Notes under the pieces: model-generated
What the model saw: only the letters and a program-made list of their open reading frames with translations
Databases searched by the model: none
What the model was told of the DNA's origin: nothing
Translations under genes and position numbers: made by a program
In this document: one piece after another, positions 1 to 12,327 of the stretch
How positions within the stretch are numbered: position 1 is the first letter of the stretch
Layout: every line of letters begins with the position of its first letter
NCBI RefSeq assembly: GCF_950295315.1
Contig: NC_080171.1
Span: 36,687,782 to 36,751,781 of the forward strand
DNA: 64,000 nt
Reading direction: 5' to 3'
Origin: Erinaceus europaeus
Lineage: Eukaryota; Chordata; Mammalia; Eulipotyphla; Erinaceidae

Positions 1-1185
1 TCAGAAAATGATAGCATGACTTCCTAATTGATCGTTCTCATTAACTCATTATAGTCTTACTTAATGCAATTACTTAACATTGAATATATCTTTTTTCCTT
101 TTCTATGTATGTGGACCTTGAGAAAACTTTTTAAATTTCAATTTAATGGTTGAAATTCCATTGAAAACTGACTTGTGACTTTCAGATGGACAAGAGAATA
201 GTGTATATTGATTGTCCACTATTACATAATCTCTGAAGTAAAGACACAAATTTACAGTTTATAAAGCTCTAACTCCTTCACTTCAGAAGGAACCTGTCTG
301 ACATGAAAAATGTAGAGACGATATTTTTTTAATTTTTAATGTAAAAACCAATCTTCACCCATGTTGCAAAAGAACCCACTGAGAAATACAAGCATAAAAA
401 CAAGATAGAATGTTTTTTTTTCAGTAGACCTGCAAATACTCCTTTCATATCTAACATGGCAATCTTCCTTTTACAATTATCTCATAGGATTAAGTCACTA
501 GAGGATAAGCTCCTTAAATCCACTCTCCAGAAAACAATTGTTAGAAGGTTCTGAAACTGATCCTTAATTCTTTTACCTGGGAAGCAGGACAAAATTTTAT
601 TTTTGCTTTATCAAAATAGTCTCAGAATCCTTTTGGAAGAAAAGCATTTGGATGATGTATTAGGAATCTTACTATATATCTATGTTGCTTTATTGTCATT
701 CTTTATAGCATTTTGTTCTACTGCCTAAATTTAGAGATATTTAGAGGGGATATTTCTGTCTAGATACAAGAATAGAGAAAGAGAAAAAGGCAAATTTCTT
801 ATATATTTTAAAATATGCATCTGTAATAGTGTAAAAACCAGTGTTTGTGTGTTTACAAACTGGTGAGGACAGACAAGCTAGCTCTCCTATATTTATATTT
901 ATGCACATGGACTGTGCTCTAGTGTGCATATGCTCACTGTAGTGTGCAGCTTACTGTCCATGCACAGGCACAGATTAAATGCTGACAACTGCACATATTA
1001 GCCAGTGTCAAGTTTACCCCTTCAGAGCAGCACCAAAAACTTAACCATGATATGCATAAGGGCTATATACTTGCCAAAATTTTGTTTTCTCTGGTTGCTA
1101 CACCAAAAATTACACACTTAAAAGGAGAACTGAATTTTTTTTTCCATCATGCCATAAGTGTTGACTCATTTTTATTTTTGCTATT
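1..1185. other. Unique AT-rich noncoding sequence
   Basis: No repeat family, RNA gene or plausible coding frame is recognised. The open frames are short and lack any known motif. It ends in the target site used by the L1 that starts at 1201. Confidence 0.6.
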
Positions 1186-1200
1186 AAAATGTCAGGCACT
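1186..1200. repeat. 5' target-site duplication of the full-length L1
   Basis: The bases aaaatgtcaggcact directly precede the L1 5' end and recur as aaaagccaggcact at 9513-9526 after its A-rich tail. The copies differ by a small change near the middle. A TSD of 14-15 bp starting with an A-run is typical of L1 endonuclease-primed insertion. Confidence 0.8.
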
Positions 1201-2458
1201 GGGGAGGAGTGAAGATGGCGACTGGAAAGTAGCTGCACCAGTATGAGCTCTGACAACGACTGCTAGAAAGCCTTAGAAATCCTGGCCTTCAGTGGGACAA
1301 ACTAGGAATCCTAAACGTGAGTCCAAGAAGGTGACTATAATTCAATTTGGGTTAAAAATTAGAGCAAAAAGAAAGTAAATTTCTTGATTATTTCTCTCAG
1401 TCTCCCTCTCCCCATAACCAGACCCAGGGTTTGGGAGCTGCTGCTAGCAGGCTCCCCATTGAGCTCCTTTCTTTAACAAGATTCCTGACTCACCAGGGTG
1501 CCACTCCAACTGCTCTTCCAAATTTCTAGGCTATTTTTGTTTTTCCTCTGAGTAAGGGACTTAGACCCATTTGGAGTGACAATTAGCTAATCAAGCAAGC
1601 CTCACCCAGCCTGGGAAAGACTGCTTGAAAGTTTTTGTTTTTTTCTTTTGTTTGGTTTTGTGTTTTCTTTCTCAATCAGTTGTCTAGACTCAGTGTGCAT
1701 ATGCTAACTGGGAGCTGTCCAAGCTGCAGACCCACTGCTTGGGCTTTTTACTCTGTTCTATTTTACTAATGCTATTATATATACATGCATATCCCTTTGC
1801 CCCCCCCCCTCAGGTTGACCAAAATTAACTCTTAGTATACCTTCCATTGCTAGGCAACAAAAACTATCACTCACTGTGATAGAAACTTGTCTCACTTTTC
1901 ATACCTCCTCTATCCACCCTCACCCTTCTCCCATCTCCAAGCCAATTAAAAAAAACAAACAAACACAACTATCCTTTCACTGCTTTTTTAAAAAACTGTT
2001 TTCTTCTTTTCTTTTCTCTCTCTTTCCCCTGTCTTCCTTTCTCCCATCATCCTCCCTCTGCCTTCTGAATTCACTGATACTCATTTGTGAACTATTTCAG
2101 GGAAGAAATCTGACTCAGAGCAGACTCTATTTGTGTTTGTCTCTGCTCTACTTCCCCTTCTCCTCTTGCCACCCCTAGAATTTACAGTGGACAGTAGATT
2201 TGCATAATTGTCTATACCTGCTATCCCCTATTTCCCTTTTTCTTTCTTTTTCATTTGGATTTGGTTGCTATTTTTTCATGAACTGGAGACACTGTGGGAA
2301 TAACTGGTATTGGATAAACTGCTTCAGTCACTGGTTTAGTAACTACTATAATTTCTGAGGGTGGTGATTGCATTTGTCATAAAGGCATTTAGTATAGTGT
2401 GGCTTGTACAAAAAACACAATAAATGAGGAACATAAAAATAAAAAACACATTAAAAAT
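1201..2458 (+). promoter_or_regulatory. L1 5' UTR (internal promoter region)
   Basis: This segment lies between the L1 5' boundary and the first ORF1 ATG at 2459. In the L1 family this region holds an internal RNA polymerase II promoter that starts transcription at the first base. The start includes the 'aagatgg' core seen at many L1 5' ends. A C-run (about 1800-1810) and CT-rich stretches (1985-2060, 2230-2260) lie inside. No single promoter element can be proved from sequence alone. Short open frames here have no recognisable motifs and are not called as genes. Confidence 0.6.
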
Positions 2459-3371
2459 ATGGGTAGATCAAGAGCAAGTAAAAATGCTACTACAATGAAT
2501 GAAGACAAGAGCACAGAAGACACTACAAATCAGCCAGAAGTAACCATAGATAAGAAAAGCATGCAAGCAATAATAAATTTATTAATCACAGAAATGAAAA
2601 CAACTTTGGAAGAAAGTAATAGCAGTATGAGGGAAACAACAGATGAGACCCTCAAGGAAAATACTAACTACCATGAGGCAATTAGAAAATTGAAAGCTGA
2701 AATAGCTGAAATGAAGAAAGCAGCTGAAGGAAGGGAAAGCAGACTAGCAAAAGCAGAAAACAGAATTAGCCAAATAGAGGATGAGCTAGATAAAACTAAG
2801 AAAGAGGTGAAAGAGCTTAAAAAGAGATTGAGAGACACTGAAAACAACAACAGAGACATATGGGATGATCTCAAAAGAAGTAACATTTGTATAATTGGCC
2901 TGCAAGAAGAAGAAAGAGGAAGGGGAAGCAAACATTTTAGAGGAAATCATAGAAGAAAACTTCCCAGACCTGAACAACAGAAAGGACATTAAGATCCAAG
3001 AGGCTCAGAGAGTCCAAACAGAATCAACCCAGACCTGAAGACACCAAGACACATCATAGTCACAATGAAAAGAAATAAGGATAAAGAAAGGATCCTAAAG
3101 GCTGCAACAGAAAAAAAAATCACATACAGGGAAAAACCCATAAGATTATCAGCAGATGTCTCTACACAAACTCTAAAAGCCAGAAGAGAATGGCAAGATA
3201 TCTATCTATTGAGCCCTTAATGAAAAAGGGTTTCAACCAAGGATAATATATCCTGCTAGACTTTCATTCATACTAGATGGAGTCATCCAAACATTCTCAG
3301 ACAAACAACAGTTAAAGGAAGCAACCATCATTAAACCTTCTCTGAAAGAGGTTCTAAAAGACTTCTTATAA
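2459..3371 (+). pseudogene. L1 ORF1 protein remnant (RNA-binding chaperone)
   Basis: L1 ORF1 encodes a trimeric RNA-binding protein that coats L1 RNA in the cytoplasmic ribonucleoprotein. I start it at ATG 2459 (MGRSRASKN...); an upstream in-frame GTG at 2399 is not a credible eukaryotic start. The N-terminal part is lysine-rich. It is followed by a long heptad-rich coiled coil of K/E/L residues (about residues 65-150) and the start of the RRM domain (RDIWDDLKRSNICIIGL). A frameshift near 2925 moves the frame away from the expected '...ILEEIIEENFPDL' path, and a second lies near 3030. The C-terminal domain is still readable (DKERILKAA, then a 'KPIRLSADVSTQTLKARREW' block) up to the stop at 3369-3371. 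A further break lies near 3215. This is a decayed copy. Confidence 0.85.
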
Positions 3372-5923
3372 ACAAGAGCATCACCATAATACTTGCAACA
3401 TATCAGAACAAATAAAAACTTGTTGAACAATGGCACCACAACACATTAAATCCGTATATCAATAAATGTCAATGGCTTAAACTCACCCATCAAAAGGCAC
3501 AGAGTTGGAGGATGGATCAGAAAACATAACCCAACCATATGCTGCTTGCAACAATCCCATTTGACCCAACAAGATAAACACAGACTTAAAAGGAAAGGAT
3601 GGAAAACTATCCTACAGGCTAATGGACCACAAAAAAAGGCAGGAACAGCCATTCTTATCTTTGATACAATAGATTTTAAATTAAATAAAGTAATAAAAGG
3701 TAGGCAAGGTCATTACATAATTATTAAAGGATCAATCTGCCAAGAAGATTTAACAATTATAAACACCTATGCACCCAATGAGGGACCATCTAAATACATC
3801 AAGCACCTACTGAAAGAACTTCAAAAATACATCAATAGTAATACAATAATAGTGGGAGACTTTAACACCCCACTCTCACACTTAGACAGATCAACAAAGC
3901 AGAGAATCAACAAAGAAACAAGAGAATTAAATGAAGAGATGGTCAGACAAGACCTCCTGGACATCTTCAGAGCCCTTCACCCCAAAAAACTGGAATACAC
4001 ATTCTTCTCAAATCCACACAACACATACTCAAGGATAGACCACATGTTAGGCCACAAAGACAGCATCAATAAAATCAAGAGCATTGAAATCATCCCAAGT
4101 ATCTTCTCAGACCACAGGGGAGTAAAACTAACATTTAACAACAAAAGAAAATTATTAAAAGACACAGAATTTTAAACTAAACAACATACTCCTTAACAAC
4201 CACTGGGTCAGAGAGACACTTAAGCAGGAAATTCAAATGTTTCTGGAACAAATGAAAATGAAGACACAATGTATCAAAATATTTGGGACACAGCTAAAGC
4301 AGTACTAAGAGGGAAACTCATAGCCATACAATCACATATTAAACAAGAAAAAACCCAAATAAACAACCTTACTGCACACCTTAAGGACTTACAGGAAGAG
4401 GAACAAAGGAACCCTAAAGCAACCAGAAGGACAGAAATCACTAAAATTAGAGCAGAAATAAAACAACATCAAAAATAAGAGAACCATACAAAAGATCAAT
4501 GAAGTCAAATGTTGGTTCTTTGAAAAATTAAACAAGATTGACAAACCACTAGCCAGACTCACTAAACAAAAAAGGGAGAAGACTCAAATTCATAGAATTG
4601 TAAATGATAGAGGAGCTATCACAACTGACACCACAGGAATCCAGAAAATCGTGAAACTTCTAAAGAACTATACGCCACCAAGCTAGAAAATCTGGAAGAA
4701 ATGGAAGAATTCCTAGAAGCATATGCCCTTCCAAAACTGAACCAAGAAGAACTACAAAACCTAAATGCACCAATCACAGACAAAGAAATTGAAACTGTTA
4801 TTAAGAATCTCTCCAACAAAGTCCTGGACCAGATGGCTTCACAAACGAATTCTACAAAACCTTCAGGAAACAGTTAATACCCATGCTCCTAAAGCTTTTC
4901 CATAAGACTGAAGAAACAGGAACACTCCATTCCACCTTCTATGAAGCCAACATCACCCTGATACCAAAAGCAGATAGAGACTCAACAAAAAAGGAAAACT
5001 ACAGACCGATATCTCTGATGAACATAGATGCCAGAATATTAAACAAGATCTTGGCCAACTGGATACAGCAGCATATCAGAAAGATTGTTCATCATGACCA
5101 AGTGGGATTCATCCCAGGAATGCAAGGCTGGTTCAACATCTGTAAGTCAATCAATGTCATTCACCACATCAATAAAAGCAAAGCCAAAAACCACATGATT
5201 ATCTCAATAGATGCAGAGAAAGCCTTTGACAAAATCCAACACCCATTCATGCTCAAAACTCTACAAAAAATGGGAATAGATGGGAAATTCCTCAAGTTAG
5301 TTGAATCTACATATAGCAAACCTAGAGCCAAAATCATACTCAATGGACAGAAGCTGAAAGCGTTTCCCCTCAGATCATGGACTAGACAGGGCTGTCCACT
5401 ATCACCATTACTCTTCGACATAGTATTGGAAGTTCTTGCCATAGCAATCAGGCAAGAGAAAGAAATCAAAGGAATACAGATTGGAAGGGAAGAAGTCAAG
5501 CTCTCACTATTTGCAAATGATATGATAGTATACATAGAAAAACCTAAAGAATCCAGTAGAAAACTACTGGAAGTTATTAGGCAACATAGCAAGGTGTCAG
5601 GCTACAAAATCAATGTACAAAAATCAGTGGCATTTCTCTATGCAAACACTAAATCTGAAGAAGAAGACATCCAGAAATCATTCACATTCACTGTTGCAAC
5701 AAAATCAATAAAACACCTAGGAGTAAAGCTGCCCAAAGAAGTGAAAGACTTGTATACTGAAAACTATGAGTCACTCTTCAAGGAAATAGAAACTGATACC
5801 AAGAAATGGAAAGACATCCCATGCTCATGGATCAGAAGAATAAATATCATCAAAATGAATATTCTCCCCAGAGCCATATACAAATTTAATCCAGTACCCA
5901 TCAAAGTTCCACCAAGCTTCTTT

Positions 5924-5935
5924 AAGAAAATAGAA
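5924..5935. repeat. 5' TSD of nested L1 3'-end insertion
   Basis: The 12-mer aagaaaatagaa occurs here and again at 6871-6882, exactly flanking the inserted 3'-UTR copy. ORF2 reading continues across the second copy, so this was the empty-site sequence. Confidence 0.88.
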
Positions 5936-6870
5936 TTTTCAAAGTTAATCCAATTACCAAATAATGTGATGATAACATTAACTATTGATTGTCTTTTTGA
6001 ACCCTAAGACAGCAGGAACCTCACATCTCCACTATAGAGTCCCTACTTCCCTCAGTCCTGGAACCCTTGGATAGGGCCCACTTTCCCATATGCCTTTCCC
6101 AGTCCATATCAAATAATATTGCATCTGCCGATCACAACCTAACCAACGCAACGATTGCCACCTCAACATGCTTCACTTCAGACTGTGTACAGAGACTTCA
6201 CATGTGGAATGATAACCCTTCAGCTTCATTACTCGGGTGAGACCTTTCCTTTCATAGTATACTCTAATTTCATCTCACGTGGTTCACTTTCTAACAAAGT
6301 CCCAAAACCTAGATATACACCAGTTTCTGTGAGAGAGAGCATATCTTCACACGTATCTATAAACTACTGCAAAATATATACCTGAAAGCAGAAGTACACT
6401 AGAGCTTGCAGTGAGTACCTCCCTAATACTTCCTCTCCACTAGTCCAAGCTTTGGGTCCATGATTGCTCAACAATTTGTTTGGCTTTGTATGTTAACTCT
6501 CTTTTCAATCACCAGGTTCCAGATGCCATCAGGATGCTAGCCAGGCTTCCCTGGATTGAAGACCCCACCAATGTGTCCTGGAGCTTAGCTTCCCCAGAGA
6601 CACACCCTACTAGGGAAAGAGAGAGGCAGACTGGGAGTATGGACCAACCAGTCAATGCCCATGTTCAGCGGGGAAGCAATCACAGAAGACAGACCTTCTA
6701 CCTTCTGCAACCCACAATGACCCTGGGTCCATGTTCCCAGAGGGATGGAGAATGGGAAAGCTATCAGGGGAGGGGGTGGGATATGGATATTGGGTGGTGG
6801 GAATTGTGTGGAGTTATACCCTTCTTACCCTATGGTTTTGTTAATTAATCCTTTCTTAAATAAAAAAAAA
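5936..6870 (+). mobile_element. 5'-truncated L1 (3' UTR only) nested inside L1 ORF2
   Basis: This 935-bp insert matches the 3' UTR of the host element along its length. It starts 'ttttcaaagttaatcc', compare 'ctttccaaagttaaccc' at 8581, and ends in an A-run at 6861-6870. Same-family landmarks include 'caggttccagatgcca', 'actagggaaagagag' and the G-rich 'gggatatgg' segment. It has the same orientation as the host L1 and a perfect 12-bp TSD. It is a later retrotransposition by a related L1. Short open frames within it are fortuitous. Confidence 0.9.
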
Positions 6871-8183
6871 AAGAAAATAGAACAAAAACTACAATCATTT
6901 ATATGGAACCAGAAATCACCTAGAATTTCCAAAACCATCTTGAGGAAGAGAAACAGAAACAGAGGCATCACACTCCCAGATCTCAAACTATATTATAAGG
7001 CCATCATCATCAAAATAGCCTGGTACTGGAACAAAAATAGGCACACAGAATAGTGGAACAAAATTGAAAGCCCAGACCTAAACCCCCACACCTATGGACA
7101 TCTAATCTTTCATAAAGGTGCCTGAAGTATTTCGTGGAGGAAGGAGGATCTCTTCAGTAAATGGTGCTGGGGAAACTGGGTTGTAACCTGCAGAAGAATG
7201 AAATTGAACCACCTTATCTCACCAGAAACAAAAATCAACTCCAAATGGATGAAAGACCTGGATGTCAGACTGGAAACTGTCAAATACCTAGAGGAAAACA
7301 TTGGTGAAACACTTTAAAACCTAAATCTCAAGGACATCATTGAAGAAACAAACCCAATTGCAAGGAAGACTAAAGCAGAAACAAACCAATGAGACTACAT
7401 CAAATTGAAAAGCTTCTGCACAGCTAAAGAAACTATCACACAAAGAAACCCCTCACAGAATGGGAGAAGATCTTCACATGCCAAACATCAGACAAGAGAC
7501 TAATCACCAAAATACACAAAGAACTCAGCAAATTTAGCACCAAAAAAGCAAATGAGTCCATCCCCAAATGGGCCGAGGATATGAACAAAACATTCACTTC
7601 AGAGGAGATCCAAAAGGGTAACAAAAATATGAAAAACTGCTCCAGGTCGCTGATTGTCAGAGAAATGAAAATAAAGACAACACTGAGATACCACCTCACT
7701 CCTGTGAGAATGCCATACGTCAAAAAGGATAGCAGCAACAAATGTTGGAGAGCCTGTGAGGACAGAGGAACCCTTTTGCACTGCTGGTGGGAATGTAAAT
7801 TGGTCCAGCCTCTCTGGAGAGCAGTCTGGAGAACTCTCACAAGGCTAAACATAGACCTTCCACATGACCCAGTAATTCCTCTCCTGGGGATATACCCGAA
7901 GGATTCCATAATGCCCAACCAAAAAGATATGTGTACATCTATCTTCATAGCAGCACAATTCATAATAGCTAAATCCTGGAAGGAACCCAGATGCCCAACA
8001 GCAAATGAGTGGCCGAGAAAGCTGTGGTACATATACACAATGAAATACTATGCAGCTATTAAGAAAAATGAACCCACCTTATCTGACCTATCTTGGACAG
8101 AGCTAGAAGGAATTATGTTAAGTCAGCTAAGTCAGAAACATAAAGATGAGTATGGGATGATCCCACTCATCAAAAGAAGTTGA

Positions 8184-9494
8184 GAAAGAAGAACTGAAAG
8201 GGAAACTAAAAGCAGGATCTGATTAAACTGAGAGCAGGGCATCAATGTAAAAACCCTGTGGTGAAGGGGAGGGTGGCCATTGCACATCCCGGTGCGACGA
8301 GGGGGGGGGAGTTCAGGGGGGATGGGACACAGTCTTTTGGTGGTGGGAATGGTGTTTATGTACATTCCTATTAAATTGTAAACATATAAACCATTATTTA
8401 ATTAATATGAGAGGGGAAAAATTGATCATATGTCTAGAACTTCTTAAAACAGACTGAGTCTTTTTAATACATAGGCTGAAGAGTCTCTCAAAAGCCTAGA
8501 CCAGGGAGAACAGAAGCAACAGGTAGCACAGCTATATACAAGATGCTGGGTATTATACCCCCAAACCCTAACAAAGAGACTTTCCAAAGTTAACCCAATC
8601 ACCAAATAATGTGATAACAATAACTATCCATTGTCTTCTTGAACTCTAAGACACCAGGAACCTCACATTTCCACTATAGAGCCTATATTTCCCCCAGTCC
8701 ATCTTAGGGTGGGGCCCACTTTCCTACATGCTGCTCTCTATTCAAATCAAATAATATTGCATCTGCAGATCGCAACCTAATCAATGCAACAAGTGCTACC
8801 ACAACATGCTTCACTTCAGACTGTGTCCAGAGACTTCAGGTGTGGAATGACAACCCTTCAGCTTCATCACTCAGGTGAGACCTTTCCTTTCATAGTATTC
8901 TCTAATTCCATTCCAGGTGGTCCACTCCCCAATAAAGTCTCCAAACCTAGATATAGTCCAGGTCCCCTGAGATAGAGCATAAGTTCACATGTGCCCATAA
9001 ACTAGGGGAAAAATATATACCTGAAAGCAAAAGTACACAAGAGCATGCAGGGAATACCCCCCAACACCTCATCTGCACTATTCCAGTCTTTAGGTCCATT
9101 ATTGTTCAACAGTTTGTTTGGCTTTGTATGTTAACTCTCTTTTCAGTCACCAGGTTCCAGATGCCAGCAAGATGCTGACCAGACTTCCCTGGACAGACGA
9201 CCCCATCAATGTGTACTGGAGCTCTGCTTCCCCAGAGCCCCACCCTACTAGGGAAAGAGAGAGGCAGGCTGGGAGTATGTATCAACCAGTCAATGCCCAT
9301 GTTCAGTGGGGAAGCAATTACAGAAGCCAGACCTTTCAGCCTCTGCAACCCACAATGATCCTGGATCCATACTCCCAGAGAGATAGAGAATGGAAAGGCT
9401 ATCAGGGGAGGTGATGGGATATGGAGATCGGGTTATGGGAATTGTGAACTGTACCCCTCTTATTCTATGGTTTTGTTAATGTCTCCTTTCTTAA
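8184..9494 (+). other. L1 3' UTR with G-rich tract
   Basis: This noncoding tail of the L1 lies between the ORF2 stop and the A-rich end. The proximal part (8260-8325) holds several G-runs, including an uninterrupted run near 8301-8309 and a six-G run near 8316. A polypurine tract in the 3' UTR is a general feature of mammalian L1. The distal 920 bp (from 8581) is the segment found again as 5'-truncated copies at 5936-6870 and, in part, at about 29867, 33200, 46640 (minus) and 50150 (minus). Confidence 0.8.
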
Positions 9495-9512
9495 ATAAAA
9501 AAAAATTTTTTT

Positions 9513-9526
9513 AAAAGCCAGGCACT
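9513..9526. repeat. 3' TSD of the full-length L1
   Basis: The bases aaaagccaggcact pair with 1186-1200. A short T-run (9506-9512) separates the L1 A-tail from this copy. Confidence 0.8.
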
Positions 9527-12327
9527 ATATAAATTCAGAAAGCAAGGGAAAAATACACAAAACAGATGCATAAAGCATACATAATTCAATTATATCATTT
9601 TATGTTAAAGATATGGAAATTAAAAATCGATTTGACATAGTTCAAACTTTTACTTGAAACATGAAGCTACAGATAAGGAAAAAGATAATTTCCAGCATGA
9701 GGAAATAAAAGATAATTTTTTCCCCTTTATTTCATACAACTCCAACATTTTAATGATCTGTACTAACTAATATACAATAAATAATCATGGTTCATTAATA
9801 GGTTGAATTTTGACCAACAGAAAATATCAAATATAGCTGAATATCTTAGTAGTGATGGGGAAAAAGTATTAGTCAGTCTAAAATTTTTGGAATGTGTCCT
9901 AGAAATCATTTGAGGGAACCAAAACCTCATCTAAAGTTGTCAGGGCTTACAACTTTCTGGTGTAGAAGAGAATGAACTACATAAATGCCAACTTCTCTGT
10001 TAGAAGCAGAGGTGTGTGTGTGTGTATGTGTGTGTGTGCGCGTGCGCACACGCGTGCCAAGTTCTGATACCTATCAGAAACAGAAAGACTTCTTTTGAGG
10101 CATCCATGAGTGTTGTGGGTTGGAACATTAAGAGTTCTGGATGAGGAGCTGAATACGTCTACCTACCTCTTTTGTGAGGATTTGGAAATTAAATGTATTT
10201 AACTCCAATGAGAAAATTATGGTTAAACCCCTTGTTCCCACTTGCAAGAGGATGAGGGAGCTTCACAAATGATGGAGCAGTAATGTATCTCTCTCTCTCT
10301 TGATTTTTCCCTACCCTCTTAATTTAGCTAGTAATTAAATTATTTTAAAAAATAGTGAAAATTATGGTCACCAAACTCCCAGGTGATTCAATGACTCCAT
10401 GACTGAACAAACTGAATGTGCTTTTAACAGACATTAAAATGTTATCCGACAAGAGAGCCAAAATACAATAGTGAGAAATACTTAAATTTTTCCACCCACC
10501 CACCCAACCATCTATTCATCGCCTGTAGAACACTCAATGATTATTTACTGATGGCTTCCAAGATGTCAGGCCTTGTGCATAGCACTGAACATACTCAGAC
10601 TATAGGAATCAGAAAATAAGAATGACAGTGCTGGTTTTACAGGAGCTTCTTATTATGAGAATTATTAACTATAATATCAATATATAAGAAAATGCTATAT
10701 GACACTCTCAGGCAGAGGGAGAGTAGTCAAGAGAGAACAAACTTAAGAGATCCCACTGGAGGAGGTGTGGTATGACTATTGGAAGCAGAGACACTGACTG
10801 GTTTTACTAGGCAGGGGTTGGTCTGAAGGTGGTGGGAAAATCACAGGCAGTTTACAGAAATAGCATGTGAGGAGGCCATCAGTAACTGGTATCATGGCGA
10901 TGCCAGCTGTCCTGGGGCTGGTTAGAGTCACTGGATTCACTATGGAAAGGACTGTGGTCAAGTTATTACCAGACCCAGATTATAGTGGTGGAGTGGGGTG
11001 GTCCACATTCTGTCTAGATAACACTGAAAGCTGTCATTTTTATCTCACTGCTGGAAATTACAGGAAGTTCTTCCTTTTGCAATATCTTTCTAGTATCCTC
11101 TGCTGAGAAGGTTTAATAATATCATGCTTACAAGGGAATATTTACAGGATTCTGTAGTTTATGGTAGAGCATATATGGAAGCATGCATTTGTAACTGAGA
11201 TGCAACTGATAGATGGTGAATAAGATGTATTCTGTACCCTCAAACGGCTAACTCCTTAATATAGGGCTCAGATAACTAAATGGGAATTTAGTAGTATGAT
11301 GAATGTTTCACTGAAAGTAAGGATGGCATTCTATAGGAAAACATAAGAGGGCCTCTTAATCCACTTTTGCTAAATTTATGGGTGGAGGCTAGAGCAATAC
11401 AAATTCTCCTTTTATTATTATCCCATTTAATCAGAGACTCATGATGTGTTTACAGTTCTTATAGTCAGTCTTTTAACAGAAGCAAATGAATTTTAAAATT
11501 ATCTTCCAAATTGCTCAAAAGACCTTCAAGACAACTTCACTTTGCCTTCATCAACTTCTTTCTATTTATTATGAATTTTTAAAATCATAGTTATTACACT
11601 ATTTTCACCACCTGATCTAAAACAGATTCATTATATGGTTATTGATATTTCTTGATTTTTAGAGTCAAACAAACAAGGAAATCAAAGAATAAAAAGACAT
11701 TTAAATAATGAGTTATTTTCAGTAAGAGAAGGTCTGTGTATTCAGTATTCTGTCAGTGGGAAAACAATTCATTTGCATTAAAAGAATCAGGTTCTTGCTA
11801 AATTCTCTTCTGTCAACAAACACTTAGTATCCTCCTAATATATAGGTTATACTGCACAATAAAATATACTGCCGTATTGAATTACATACTATTTTAGAAT
11901 TTATAAACAACAACTTGTTTTTGTTGATATTGTTATTTGAGATCACTATCTTTTAAGTAAGAAGATGCTGCTCAGAGGAATTATTTTTCATGAGTTCAAA
12001 AACAGAAAAAAAGAAAGACCAGTACTGACTATAACATGTTAGACCTTTCATTCATTCTCACCATACCTCCCTCTCCAAGTTATTACCAGTTTTTCTCTTT
12101 TTCACTTTACAAGCTCTTAAATCTTGTCTCTTAGTGATTTCCAGAACAGGCAAGATATCCAGTGCTCAGTATTGTGGAAGGGCAGTATCTTTCTTTTCAA
12201 TTATGATGGACTAGGGACATTCTAGGAATTGTAAGCTATAGGAATTATTCTTGTCACTTAAGACTCATGAATGATAGTAAGAAAGAAACATAGGAGGGAA
12301 CCTGTCCAGAATAGGAATCTCAAATCA
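9527..12327. other. Unique noncoding sequence
   Basis: No gene or transposon was recognised. It contains a TG/CG microsatellite at 10011-10057 and a short CT repeat near 10291-10300. An open frame at 10867-11106 has no domain and no splice-site context that I can support as an exon. Confidence 0.5.
10011..10057. repeat. Alternating TG/CG tract
   Basis: A (TG)n run passes into alternating CG/TG and CACG bases (gcgcgtgcgcacacgcgtgc). It is almost pure alternating purine-pyrimidine for more than 40 bp. Confidence 0.85.

Larger units (their letters stand above)
3430..8183 (+). pseudogene. L1 ORF2 remnant: endonuclease and reverse transcriptase
   Basis: ORF2 supplies the nick and the cDNA synthesis for target-primed reverse transcription. 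The probable start is ATG 3430, with a frameshift near 3450. The endonuclease runs to about 4175, with GDFNTPLS, RIDHM and SDHRGV motifs visible. The Glu of the family 'QETH' motif is Gln here (codon 3552-3554). The reverse transcriptase is readable from 4883, with [49 protein letters not shown] and [11 protein letters not shown]. The active-site FADD box reads FAND (first Asp codon is Asn, 5516-5518). The frame is cut by the 5936-6870 insertion and resumes at about 6883 (QSFIWNQ). Stops follow at 7051 and in the 7110s. The C-terminal CX3CX7HX4C motif (CWRAC...HCWWEC) near 7743-7797 is intact, and the frame ends at 8183. Confidence 0.9.
1201..9505 (+). mobile_element. Full-length LINE-1 (L1), inactive, with nested insertion
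   Basis: This is a complete autonomous non-LTR retrotransposon. It begins with a G-rich start containing 'aagatggcg', as many mammalian L1 5' ends do. It continues with a 5' UTR of about 1.26 kb, ORF1 (2459-3371), a 59-bp spacer, ORF2 (from about 3430 to 8183), a 3' UTR of about 1.3 kb and an A-rich tail near 9495-9505. A 935-bp insertion at 5936-6870 accounts for most of the excess over a usual 6-7 kb L1. TSDs at 1186-1200 and 9513-9526 show that it entered as one event. Both ORFs carry frameshifts and stops, and two catalytic residues are changed, so it cannot move on its own. Confidence 0.92.

Noticed and set aside
2668..2989. Minus-strand frames opposite L1 ORF1 (S/L/F-rich)
   Set aside because: Antisense shadow of the Lys/Glu-rich coiled coil of ORF1.
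6480..7053. Frames of 102-122 codons around 6.5-7 kb
   Set aside because: The first lies in L1 3' UTR; the second runs from the nested insert across its A-tail into ORF2, so it is a junction artefact.
10867..11106. 79-codon plus-strand frame
   Set aside because: No recognised domain, no promoter or splice context; length is within chance.
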